A stretch of 64,000 nt of DNA, taken from NCBI RefSeq assembly GCF_015690345.1, contig NZ_JADPUN010000260.1, forward strand, positions 1 through 64,000, read 5' to 3'. The translations under genes were made by a program, and so were the position numbers. Below the pieces are notes generated by a model. It was given only the letters and a program-made list of their open reading frames with translations, had not been told where the DNA came from and did not search any database. The DNA is from Plantactinospora alkalitolerans. Lineage in GTDB: Bacteria; Actinomycetota; Actinomycetes; Mycobacteriales; Micromonosporaceae. Shown one piece after another: positions 50,859 to 58,733 of the stretch (its first letter is position 1; each line of letters starts with the position of its first letter).

Positions 50859-51499
50859 AGCCGGGGACCCGCCGCATTCCAGAGTGCGTTGACGATGATC
50901 TGCGCGTCCGACGCCTGGACCTGGTACCTGCTGGGGAAGGCCGACCCTTGCACCGCCTGGCAGACCTCGCCGATCGGGGCGGTGGCCCAGGAGCCGTTCG
51001 GGTACTCATCCTCCATGGCGTTGAGGAAGGCGTTCGTGGCGTAGGTCGGGTTCAGCCGCTGAGCCCGCGTACCCCACCAGTCCTGCTGTTGGAACAACCC
51101 GAGACTGGTGTGATCGACCATCTCGCTGATGTTCTGCAGGTGGGTTTCGACGATCACGGTGGCGATCGCGATGACACCGGCGCGAGCGGCCAGGTTTCGG
51201 GCCCGTACCGCCTCGATCACCTCCCGCGCACAGGAGACGCGGTACGCGGTCATGTAGCCCCGCATATCGGACTGCAGCTGCGAATTGAGTCGGGTAGCCA
51301 GCGCCGCGTCTGTTGCGGTGGGGCCGCCGGGATCGCAGGCGGCCGTCTCGTACATCACGCTCATCGGAGCGAGTGCCGGCGGCAGATCCGGCTGTTTTGC
51401 GGCTTGTGCGCCGAGTGCCGGTGATGTGCCCATCAGGGTGATCGCGGTCAGCGCGACCGTTGCGCAGAGTAGTGGCGCCTTCAACAGTCTGCTGTTCAC
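50150..51499 (-). CDS. Secreted lysozyme-fold wall hydrolase with FG-GAP-type repeats
   Basis: The protein is 449 aa from the GTG at 51499; the ribosome site is weak and the ORF extends further upstream. The signal peptide is about 1-32. The catalytic domain at about 55-212 resembles the lysozyme/transglycosylase superfamily: IAIATVIVETHLQNI with catalytic E119, then SLGLFQQQDWWGTRAQRLNPTYATNAFL. Cys55, Cys90 and Cys180 may form disulfides. Residues 215-449 are the five-repeat module identical to the NlpC/P60-like protein. It should cleave peptidoglycan glycan strands. It converges on the AfsR-like gene. Confidence 0.8.
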   Translation of the reverse strand: MNSRLLKAPLLCATVALTAITLMGTSPALGAQAAKQPDLPPALAPMSVMYETAACDPGGPTATDAALATRLNSQLQSDMRGYMTAYRVSCAREVIEAVRARNLAARAGVIAIATVIVETHLQNISEMVDHTSLGLFQQQDWWGTRAQRLNPTYATNAFLNAMEDEYPNGSWATAPIGEVCQAVQGSAFPSRYQVQASDAQIIVNALWNAAGPRLEDIPVSGDWNKDGIDTIGVFRPSTSTWYLRNTNSGDATIIFKFGHGPSGDIPVVGDWNKDNIDTVGVFRPSESTFYLTDGTTSLDHQFIFGHGPSGDIPVAGDWNKDNIDTVGVFRPGNSTFYLTDGTTSLDHQFIFGHGPSGDIPVAGDWNKDYIDTVGVFRPGNSTWYLTDGTTSLDYQFIYGHGPSGDIPVPGDWNKDDIDTPGVRRPGNNTVYLRNANSAGGVDEQFIYGI

Positions 51500-51701
51500 C
51501 AGTGGTAATCCATTCGCAGACAACCTCCAACTGCGGGCCCGGTCCCACTGAACGGGCTCGTGCGCTAGAGGCTGATGCACACCCCTGGAGGAAGGCTGAA
51601 GCATGGCCGACAGGACCAAAGCTGTACCTTGACCGGCACGTGGTGCGCGGCGTCCGTCGAGCGCACCGATCTGTCCGGTGGCCCACGTCGAACGGCGGCG
51701 G

Positions 51702-52343
51702 TCAGGGCCGCCAGACCATCGTCTGCTGGTGGAGGGGCCGGCCGCCCTGTCTGGCACCGGGGACCAGAGCGGTCGGCCCGTGCCTGGCGAAGCCGACGCG
51801 TTCGAAGAATCGCACCGCACGCGTGTTCTCGGCCAGGGTCTGCAGGTGACACCCGGGTGAGCCGGCCTGGACGAGGCGATCGCGCCATCGCGCCATCAGG
51901 CCGTCGGCGGCGCCGGTTCCCCGGGCCACGGGCGCCACGTTGATGTGCAGATGGGCCGGCCAACGGGCGTCGTCGAAGGCCCCCGCGGCGGGCTTCCGCC
52001 GGATTGCCGCCGCCGCCATGTCGACCATTCCACGGGCGAGAAAGGCTGCCGGCCTGGGCCGGAAAAGCAGCCGGTACTTCGTGATCGCCCTCTCCATCCG
52101 CTCTCTCTCGGTGGGGAAGGTGGAGCTGTCCAGACAGCCTGCCAGGTAGCCGACGACATCGCCACGCAGCACGGCGACGAACAACGAGTCTGGCTCCTGG
52201 CCCATGTACGGGTCCAGGTACATGGCCGCTTCCGATTCCTCGTGCCCCCACATGGACGAGGACGGAGAGCCCTCGCCCGCCCGGCCGAACAACTTGCGCA
52301 GCTCGGCACGGTCAGTCTCCGCAAAGCTACGGATTTCGATCAT
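51702..52343 (-). CDS. GNAT-family N-acetyltransferase
   Basis: The protein is 213 aa from the ATG at 52343 with GGGAGTGG upstream. The acetyl-CoA loop is NVAPVARGTGAADGLM and the C-terminal motif is TLAENTRAVRFFERVGF. The middle has an Arg-rich, aromatic segment (YRLLFRPRPAAFLARGMVDMA) typical of actinomycete GNAT proteins. It is not clearly linked to its neighbours and the substrate is unknown. Confidence 0.85.
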   Translation of the reverse strand: MIEIRSFAETDRAELRKLFGRAGEGSPSSSMWGHEESEAAMYLDPYMGQEPDSLFVAVLRGDVVGYLAGCLDSSTFPTERERMERAITKYRLLFRPRPAAFLARGMVDMAAAAIRRKPAAGAFDDARWPAHLHINVAPVARGTGAADGLMARWRDRLVQAGSPGCHLQTLAENTRAVRFFERVGFARHGPTALVPGARQGGRPLHQQTMVWRP

Positions 52344-52636
52344 CCCGAGCCACTCCCCATCACCCACCCCAGCCGATCGGAACAGTCTGGCACGCCTCTG
52401 ACCAGGGGTTACGAGCGGTCGGTGCTCAGTTTGAGCAGGGCGGGGAGGCGGCTCGCGCACCGGCGGGCCGGGACGAGTGCCAGCGACGCCGAGTCGCCCG
52501 TGCGCCGCCGCCCGGTCGGGCAACCAGCGCCCGGTGTCGACGAACCGACGAACGACCACCACGGGTCGCCGACGGAGCCGGTGACAATCGGTCGTACGGC
52601 GGCGCGGGTCGTCGACGATCCCGACCGGGGGTGTCC

Positions 52637-54082
52637 ATGTTGCTCCGTCCTCCTGGGACCGTCGCCGTCGCGGCGGCCGGTCAGGATCTCGGTCCGCGGG
52701 TCGCCACCTACCGGGCCTGGCGTGCCGACCCGTTTCCGGCGGTCTGGATCGCGGTCGGGGCCGCGGTCGTACTTGCGGTGCTGTCCTTCCTGGTGGGGGT
52801 GCCGGCGATCGGTGTCGTGCTCGTTCCCGTGGCGGCGCTCGGTGCCGCGGCGTACGCGGGCCTCCTGCCGCCGGACGGCGGGCGCCGTTGGCTGGTGGTG
52901 TACGAGCGGGGGTTCGTCGACGTGGTCGACGGCGGTCCGCCACTGGCGGTCCGCTGGGAGTCGGTGGGCGGCCCGGTGCGGATCGGTCCGGACGGCTGCC
53001 GGGCGATCAGCGTGCACCCGGTCGGGGCGGTCGAACCCGTCCGGGTCGTCCTCGACGGATTGGCGCCGCTGGTCGACCTGGTCGAGGCGGTCGACCAGGG
53101 CGTCGGGCCGGTCGTCGTGGCGCGCCACCTGGCTGCGGCACGGGCCGGCGAGCGGGTGGAGTTCGGCCCACTCGCGGTGACGGTCGACGCGGTGGAGCGG
53201 GTGGCGGACGGTGACCGCCTGCCGTGGGAGCAGATCGAGTCGGTCCGCCTGGTGGCCGGGGAGCGGATCGTTCTCGGTCGGGCCGGCGAGGCGCGGGCCT
53301 GGTTCAGCGGGCAGGTGCCGGAGGCTGCGGCAGCGACCGGGTTGATCGCCGCACTGCGACCTCCGGCGGAATTCGGTGGCCCGGGCACCGCGATCTTCGC
53401 CCCCGACGCCGTCACGCCCGCCGGACGCGTCCGGGACCGCCGTCGCCGCCACCTCGCCTCCCTCGCGGGGCTCGTGGTGCTCGCACTGCTTCCCGGCGCC
53501 GCGTTCGCGGCGGTCGACCGACCGGACGACGAGATCCGTCCGGTCGCCGCGAGGCCTACGCCGCCGGCGGTGCCGACGCGTTCGCCTATCCGGCCGAGCC
53601 CGACACCGTCGCCCCTCCCGTCGCCATCCGTCCCGCCGCCACCCGTGCTGCCGGAGACCATCTACGGGTATTCGGACGTGTGCCGTGGCCAGGGCTTCAC
53701 CGGAGCCGCGCGGTACGGCGGACGCGCGCCGCACCCGATCCACGTCGACGAGAACTTCGTCCAGGGACCGGCGCGTTGGTACTCGGACAACCCGGCCAAG
53801 ATCCAGATCGTCGCCTGCGTCCAGTTGCGGAAGGGCCGCGTGCTCAAGGAGTGCAGCTACTTCGGCGACGGCAAGAGGGTCGTCCAGGACATGGTGCTCG
53901 GGCGGTACACGCTGGTCATCCGCGAGGCGCGTACCGCGAAGATCATCGGGCGGACCCGGATCGACGGCACCGACGCCGACTGCCTGATCCTGCTCTACGG
54001 CCGGCGGGATCCCGACGAGCAGCAGGTCAGTGTGCCGACCCAGGCGCAGATCCGGACCGCGCTGCGCCGCTACGTCGAGTAG
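52637..54082 (+). CDS. Membrane protein with PH-like domain and secreted C-terminal part, function unknown
   Basis: The protein is 481 aa from the ATG at 52637, five bases after a G-rich ribosome site; GTG 52631 is an alternative. The N-terminus has two adjacent hydrophobic segments (about 35-75). A cytoplasmic region with two repeated PH/bPH2-like stretches follows (RWLVVYERGFVDVVDGGPPLAVRWESV and LPWEQIESVRLVAGERIVLG). A third membrane segment is at about 280-300, then a Pro/Thr/Ser-rich linker (about 310-340). An extracellular domain of about 140 residues ends the chain (VCRGQGF, ACVQLRKGRVLKECSYFGDGK), with four Cys. I do not recognise the family of the last domain. Confidence 0.7.
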   Translation: MLLRPPGTVAVAAAGQDLGPRVATYRAWRADPFPAVWIAVGAAVVLAVLSFLVGVPAIGVVLVPVAALGAAAYAGLLPPDGGRRWLVVYERGFVDVVDGGPPLAVRWESVGGPVRIGPDGCRAISVHPVGAVEPVRVVLDGLAPLVDLVEAVDQGVGPVVVARHLAAARAGERVEFGPLAVTVDAVERVADGDRLPWEQIESVRLVAGERIVLGRAGEARAWFSGQVPEAAAATGLIAALRPPAEFGGPGTAIFAPDAVTPAGRVRDRRRRHLASLAGLVVLALLPGAAFAAVDRPDDEIRPVAARPTPPAVPTRSPIRPSPTPSPLPSPSVPPPPVLPETIYGYSDVCRGQGFTGAARYGGRAPHPIHVDENFVQGPARWYSDNPAKIQIVACVQLRKGRVLKECSYFGDGKRVVQDMVLGRYTLVIREARTAKIIGRTRIDGTDADCLILLYGRRDPDEQQVSVPTQAQIRTALRRYVE

Positions 54083-54158
54083 GACCCGATCCGATCCTCC
54101 GGACCTCGGCCGAGGCCCATGGGCAGAGGGTTTCCAGCCGTCCCGGCGCGTTGCCCGC

Positions 54159-54189
54159 TTGACCCTGACACAGTGACAAGGTCTTCACT
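54159..54189 (+). promoter_or_regulatory. MerR-type promoter with operator in a 19-bp spacer
   Basis: TTGACC (54159-54164) and TTCACT (54184-54189) are 19 bp apart, the spacing MerR activators act on. An imperfect dyad GACCYTGWCAC-W-GTGWCARGGTC covers 54161-54183. A second dyad with 14-bp arms (54163-54176 and 54185-54198) overlaps it and reaches the ribosome site. Confidence 0.75.
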
Positions 54190-54209
54190 GTGTCAGGGAG
54201 GTGGTTCCG

Positions 54210-54896
54210 ATGACCATGCCGGACACGGACACGGACACGGACACGGACACGGATATGGCGCGAGCTGTCCAGGGGCTGGAGAACAGCAGTTCGACGGTGC
54301 GGCTACGGGCGGCGCTGGCGGTCGGCACGGTCCCCGACCCACGGTTCATCGACAAGATCATCGAACGATGCGCGGTCGAGCCCGAGTTCTACGTGCGCGA
54401 GATGCTCACCTGGGCACTCACCCGCCATCCATCGTCGATGACGGTCCCGAAACTCGTCGACGAACTCCGTTCGGCGCGAGCGCAGGCACGAAGCCAGGCG
54501 TTGCACACGCTGTCCAAGATCGGGGATCGGTGCGCGTGGCCGGCGATCACCCGGGCGCTGCTGACCGACGCCGACGACGAGGTGGCGCGGAGCGCCTGGC
54601 GGGCGGCGGTCGTACTCGTGCCAGAAGGTGAGGAGCCCGAGTTGGCCGCAGTGTTGTCGACACAGCTCGGCCGTGGCGGGCGTGAGACGCAGCTGAGCCT
54701 CAGCAGGGCGCTGACCGCGCTCGGGAACGTGATCATGCCGATCCTGCGCGCCGCGATGACGGACCCCGATCCCCGGGTGCGGGCGCATGCGATCGCCACG
54801 GAACGGCTGTTGCGCGACCCGGATTCCGGATTCGAGTTGGCCGTCGAGCAGGCGAAGCGCATCGTGGCCCTCGGCGGGACGGGCGAGGAGGGGTGA
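54210..54896 (+). CDS. HEAT-repeat protein
   Basis: The protein is 228 aa from the ATG at 54210 after GGGAGGTGG. After an acidic DTDTDTDTDTD run coded by a hexanucleotide repeat, the chain is made of HEAT/Armadillo helical pairs (VRLRAALAVGTV, SQALHTLSKIGD, WPAITRALLTDADDEVARSAWRAAVV, TQLSLSRALTALGN). It is separated by 6 bp from a MerR regulator that also carries HEAT repeats, and the two are surely cotranscribed. HEAT repeats bind proteins or nucleic acids, so a regulatory partner role is likely. Confidence 0.82.
   Translation: MTMPDTDTDTDTDTDMARAVQGLENSSSTVRLRAALAVGTVPDPRFIDKIIERCAVEPEFYVREMLTWALTRHPSSMTVPKLVDELRSARAQARSQALHTLSKIGDRCAWPAITRALLTDADDEVARSAWRAAVVLVPEGEEPELAAVLSTQLGRGGRETQLSLSRALTALGNVIMPILRAAMTDPDPRVRAHAIATERLLRDPDSGFELAVEQAKRIVALGGTGEEG
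54221..54250 (+). repeat. Hexanucleotide microsatellite (GGACAC)x5 in coding sequence
   Basis: Five perfect copies code an alternating Asp-Thr run at the N-terminus of the HEAT protein. Length changes keep the frame. Confidence 0.92.
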
Positions 54897-54902
54897 CGGG
54901 CA

Positions 54903-55907
54903 GTGTTGATCGGTGATGTGGCACGCCGGTCCGGGGTCAGCGCCCGAATGCTCAGACATTACGACTCGCTGGGCCTGGTGCGGCCGACGGGTCGTACCGA
55001 GGTCGGCTATCGCGAGTACACCGGCGATGACATCCGGCGGATCTTCCATGTCGAGAGCCTGCGGTCGTTGGGGCTGTCGCTGCGTGAGGTCGGGCGCGCG
55101 CTGGACGATCCCGATTTCACGCCCATGGGGCTCGTCGACGAGCTCGTCCGCCAGACGCGGGAACGCATTGCCGGTCAGACGCGGCTGCTCACGCGACTCC
55201 GACGGATCGGTGCCGCAGAACCCTCCGACTGGGAGGACGTCCTCCAGGTCGTCGCACTCCTGCAGGCGTTGGGGTCGGAGAGCGCGGGGAAGCGCCAGCG
55301 TGCGGCCCTGACCCACGTCGCCGAGGCTCCGGTGCCGGTGGAAGCACTGGTCGAGGCGGCGCTGAGCGAGTCGGACCCGAACGTCGCCGGAGCCCTTCGA
55401 TGGGCTCTGGCGCAATCGGGCGACGGGGGATTGGCGCTGCTGGCGGAGGGCCTCGGCTCACCAGCGGCCGAGGTGCGGAAACGGGCCGTCCAGTCAATCG
55501 CCGAGATCCCGACCGGGAACGCGACGGCAGTGCTGCAGGATGTCCTCACGAGTCCCGACATCGTGGTCCGCAGGTATGCGGCTCTGGCGCTCGGGGCACG
55601 CGGTGTGGCCGACGCGGTCCCGACGCTTCTCGACATGATCGTCGATGGGGCGAACGACGCCGATGCGGCCGATGCGCTGAGTACGCTGGCGGATGACCCC
55701 GAGTTGGCGGATCAGATCGCCAACGGGCTTGTCGACCGCCTCGCCCACGGCACCGTCGAATCGTCTGTACGTCAACGGCTGACCCAGGCGCTCGCGGACA
55801 TCCCGGGGATCACGACCTCACGTGCCCTCGCGGACCTGTCACAGGACGAAGACCGAGCCGTCGCACTCACCGCGACATACGTTCTCAAGCTACGCAACGC
55901 GCGATAA
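54903..55907 (+). CDS. MerR-family regulator with HEAT-repeat effector domain
   Basis: The protein is 334 aa from the GTG at 54903. The MerR winged helix is at about 1-70 (LIGDVARRSGVSARMLRHYDSLGLVRPTGRT), followed by the dimerisation coiled coil (ELVRQTRERIAGQTRLLTRLRRI). Instead of a metal or drug-binding tail, residues about 120-330 are HEAT repeats (ALTHVAEA, AGALRWALAQSGDGG, VRKRAVQSIAEIPT, VRRYAALALGARGVADAVPTLL). The operon promoter has a MerR-style 19-bp spacer with a dyad, so it probably controls its own operon. The partner HEAT protein may act as co-sensor. Confidence 0.88.
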   Translation: MLIGDVARRSGVSARMLRHYDSLGLVRPTGRTEVGYREYTGDDIRRIFHVESLRSLGLSLREVGRALDDPDFTPMGLVDELVRQTRERIAGQTRLLTRLRRIGAAEPSDWEDVLQVVALLQALGSESAGKRQRAALTHVAEAPVPVEALVEAALSESDPNVAGALRWALAQSGDGGLALLAEGLGSPAAEVRKRAVQSIAEIPTGNATAVLQDVLTSPDIVVRRYAALALGARGVADAVPTLLDMIVDGANDADAADALSTLADDPELADQIANGLVDRLAHGTVESSVRQRLTQALADIPGITTSRALADLSQDEDRAVALTATYVLKLRNAR

Positions 55908-55941
55908 CAGATCTTTCTCCAGATCCGTCGCCGGCTCCCGG

Positions 55942-56034
55942 CCAAATCCGGACCCGGACCCGGACCCAAATCCGGACCCGGACCCGGACCCGGACCCAAA
56001 CCCGGACCCGGAGGCGGAGGCGGAGGCGGAGACG
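55942..56034. repeat. Hexanucleotide tandem repeat region (GGACCC and GGCGGA units)
   Basis: Runs of CCGGAC/GGACCC units are interrupted twice by AAA triplets and end in three to four GGCGGA units. The region lies in the gap after the MerR gene and is non-coding. It is likely length-variable. Confidence 0.88.
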
Positions 56035-56101
56035 AAGTGTGCGGGGGCTTGTCCAGGCCGATACGGTCAACTCCGGATCACCGACCGGGCCACCCGCCCG
56101 C

Positions 56102-57076
56102 CTAGCCGTACCGGACGTGCGGCAGGTACGGCGTCTCCAGCCTCGCCCGCTCCTCCTCGTCCAGGGAGAGGCCGACGGCGGCCACCGCGTCGTCGAGATG
56201 ATCCGGTCGGGTCGCTCCGATGATCGGGGCGGTCACCGCCGCCTTTCCGAGCAGCCAGGCCAGGGCGATCCGCGCGGGCGGCACGGCCCGCTCGGCGGCG
56301 ACCGCCCGCACCGCGTCGACGACATCGTGGTCGTTGTCGACAACCCTCGACCGGGTCCCCTTCTCCTCGATCGCGCGAGGCGTCCGGCCCGGTTCGTTCC
56401 GGTCGGCCGCGCGGGCGAGCAGCCCCCGGGCCAGCGGGCTGTACGGAAGGACGCCCACCCCCTGGTCCAGGCAGAGCGGCAGCATCTCCCGCTCCTCCTC
56501 CCGGTAGACGAGGTTGTAGCGGGTCTGCATGGACACGAAGCGGGTGCCGCCGACCGCCTGTGCGGCGTACTGGGCCTTCGCGAACTGCCACGCGTACATC
56601 AGGGAGGCGCCGAGGTACCGCACCTTTCCGGCCCGTACGACGTCGTGCAGCGCCGCCATCGTCTCCTCGATCGGAGTGTCGGCGTCCCACCGGTGGATCT
56701 GGTACAGGTCGATGTGGTCGGTGCCCAGCCGCCGCAGCGAGGCGTCGACGGAGTCCATGATGTGCGCACGGGACAGCCCTCGGTCGTTCGGACCCTCGCC
56801 CATCGGGTAGTAGACCTTGGTAGCCAGCACGTAGTCCCCGCGCCGGGGGAACAGCCGCCGGAGCAGCCGTCCGGTGATCTCCTCACTGGCGCCGTCCGAG
56901 TACATGTCAGCGGTGTCGAAGAACGTCACGCCGTCCTCCACCGCACGCCGGACGATCGGCTCGGCCGCCTCCTCGGTCAGGCTCCAGGACAGGGCGGCCG
57001 GGTCGCCGTAGCTCATCATGCCGAGTCCGATCCGCGAGACCTTCAGGCCGGACGTGCCCAGGCGGCGGTACTCCAC
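56102..57076 (-). CDS. Aldo/keto reductase
   Basis: The protein is 324 aa with a (beta/alpha)8 barrel. The catalytic tetrad is complete: D54, Y59, K87 and H128. The C-terminal cofactor part (VTAPIIGATRPDHLDDAVAA) fits the NADPH-dependent YajO/Tas-like group. It reduces small aldehydes or ketones. It is followed by the EamA gene on its upstream side with 30 bp between, so the two may be transcribed together from the EamA promoter. Confidence 0.92.
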   Translation of the reverse strand: MEYRRLGTSGLKVSRIGLGMMSYGDPAALSWSLTEEAAEPIVRRAVEDGVTFFDTADMYSDGASEEITGRLLRRLFPRRGDYVLATKVYYPMGEGPNDRGLSRAHIMDSVDASLRRLGTDHIDLYQIHRWDADTPIEETMAALHDVVRAGKVRYLGASLMYAWQFAKAQYAAQAVGGTRFVSMQTRYNLVYREEEREMLPLCLDQGVGVLPYSPLARGLLARAADRNEPGRTPRAIEEKGTRSRVVDNDHDVVDAVRAVAAERAVPPARIALAWLLGKAAVTAPIIGATRPDHLDDAVAAVGLSLDEEERARLETPYLPHVRYG

Positions 57077-57106
57077 TGTGGTGCCCTTCGTTCGGTGCCG
57101 GCCCGG

Positions 57107-58015
57107 TCAGGCGGCCCTCGCCGGGGCGCGCCGCTCCTGGTGCAGGGCGACTCCGCAGACGACGAGGACGATGCCGACCAGTTCGGCGGTGGCGGGAATC
57201 TGGGTGAGGACGACCACCCCGACGAGCGTGGCGGTCGCGGGCAGCAGCGACACCAGCAGGGCGTAGCCGTGACGGGTGAGCCGGGCCATGGCGAGCTGGT
57301 CGCAGACGTACGGGACGACCGAGGAGGAGAGCCCGACGCCGATCCCGGCGGCCAGGGCGACCGGATCCGTGAACGCCGGCACGGCACCGGTGATGCCGAT
57401 CGGCAGTGCGATGACCGCCGCGATCAGCATCGACAGTGCCAGGCCGTCGATACCCCGCACGGCGGGGCTCTGCGCGATCCGGTGACCGACGACGAGGTAC
57501 ACGCTGAACAGCCCGGCGTTCGCCACCGCGAGGGCGATTCCGAGTGGTTCGGCGGCGAGCCGGGCGTCGGTCAGCAGGTACACGCCGCCGACGGCGATGG
57601 CGAGGGCGGCGGCGTTGCGTCCGGTGCGTACGCCGATCGCCGCCAGGGCAATCACCGGTACGAACTCGACGGCGGCGACCGTGCCGAGCGGCAGCCGGTC
57701 GATCGCCAGATAGAAGCAGCAGTTCATGAGGGCGAGCGTGGCGGCCCAGCCGAGCAGCAGCCGGCGCGTCGGAGGGTCGAGGCGTCGCCAGGTCCGCCAC
57801 GGCCGGAGCCACAGCGCGAAGATCATCGCTGCGGAGGCGATGCGAAGCCAGGCCACCCCGAGGACGTCGACCCGGGCGAACAGCAGCACCGCGAACGCCG
57901 GGCCCAGGTAATGGAAGACCGCGCTGACGACGAAGTACGCGTGCGGCGGTACGCGCTCGACGACCCCACCGGTTCCGGGGGCAGTCCGCGCCGCCGTCGA
58001 ATCGGTCTCGGCCAC
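57107..58015 (-). CDS. EamA/DMT-family exporter
   Basis: The protein is about 302 aa from the GTG at 58015; the ORF extends further but runs into the divergent Lrp gene. Ten membrane segments fall in two EamA halves (AYFVVSAVFHYLGPAFAVLLF, LRLIASAAMIFALW-like start, LIAAVIALPIGITGAVPAF, SSSVVPYVCDQLAMARL). The family exports amino acids and metabolites (RhtA, YdcZ types). A divergent Lrp/AsnC regulator suggests an amino acid substrate. Confidence 0.87.
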   Translation of the reverse strand: MAETDSTAARTAPGTGGVVERVPPHAYFVVSAVFHYLGPAFAVLLFARVDVLGVAWLRIASAAMIFALWLRPWRTWRRLDPPTRRLLLGWAATLALMNCCFYLAIDRLPLGTVAAVEFVPVIALAAIGVRTGRNAAALAIAVGGVYLLTDARLAAEPLGIALAVANAGLFSVYLVVGHRIAQSPAVRGIDGLALSMLIAAVIALPIGITGAVPAFTDPVALAAGIGVGLSSSVVPYVCDQLAMARLTRHGYALLVSLLPATATLVGVVVLTQIPATAELVGIVLVVCGVALHQERRAPARAA

Positions 58016-58076
58016 CTCACTATGGTTGAAGGTATGTAAGCCAAGGTCCATGTCGAAACGAAGGTCAGGGTCGCTG

Positions 58077-58577
58077 ATGTCGCCATCCAGGTCGGCAAGA
58101 CCGCCGAAGGGCGTTCCAGATGGAAAGTCGTTGCTGAACGAGGTCAATCGACGACTCATCGGCATTCTCACCGACGATCCCCGGCTGACCGCGTCGGAAC
58201 TGGCCCGCCGCGTCGGCATGTCCGCGCCCGCGGTCCGGGAGCGGGTGGCCCGGCTGGAGCAGGCCGGCGTGATCCGTGGCTACCGCCTCGACATCGATCC
58301 GGCGGCCATCGGGCTCCCGGTCGCCGCGTGGGTACGGATCCGGCCCGGTCCGGGGCAACTGCCCCGGATCGCCAAGCTCGCCTGCCAGGTGCCCGAGGTC
58401 AGTGAGTGCCACCGGATCTCCGGTGAGGACTGCTTCCTGCTCAAGGTGCACGTGCCGACAATCGAGGCGCTGGAGGACGTCCTTGACCAGTTCCTGCTGT
58501 ACGGGCAGACCACCAGCTCGTTCATCGTCTCCACGCCGGTGCCACCCCGGCCTCCCGCCCGCGGCCGCGCCGACTGA
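58077..58577 (+). CDS. Lrp/AsnC-family regulator
   Basis: The protein is about 166 aa if started at the ATG at 58077; 58050 and 58026 are alternatives. The helix-turn-helix is LNEVNRRLIGILTDDPRLTASELARRVGMSAPAVRERVARLEQAGVI, followed by the AsnC ligand-binding domain (VAAWVRIRPGPGQLPRIAKLACQVPEV, CFLLKVHV). It is divergent from the EamA exporter with a gap of about 60 bp, the usual layout for an amino-acid-responsive exporter pair. Confidence 0.87.
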   Translation: MSPSRSARPPKGVPDGKSLLNEVNRRLIGILTDDPRLTASELARRVGMSAPAVRERVARLEQAGVIRGYRLDIDPAAIGLPVAAWVRIRPGPGQLPRIAKLACQVPEVSECHRISGEDCFLLKVHVPTIEALEDVLDQFLLYGQTTSSFIVSTPVPPRPPARGRAD

Positions 58578-58733
58578 CCCCACGACACCCGCGCGGATCC
58601 GGGTTGCCGCATCGCCCGTTCGACCGTCCATACTCCACCGGAGCGGCCGGTACCAGCCGAAGTCTCGCCGAATGGTGACTATGACTGGGACCCGATGGCA
58701 TGCTAGGCGTCGGGCAGAACCCGGAGGTGCAGG

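Noticed and set aside
50300-51424. Plus-strand ORF of acidic repeats (EDADGVDVVLVPVAGDGDVAGW type)
   Set aside because: It is the mirror of the FG-GAP repeat coding sequence and appears identically at 45184-45747. The minus strand has signal peptide and catalytic domain.
55942-56034. CRISPR array
   Set aside because: The units are 6 bp long without spacers, a simple tandem repeat.
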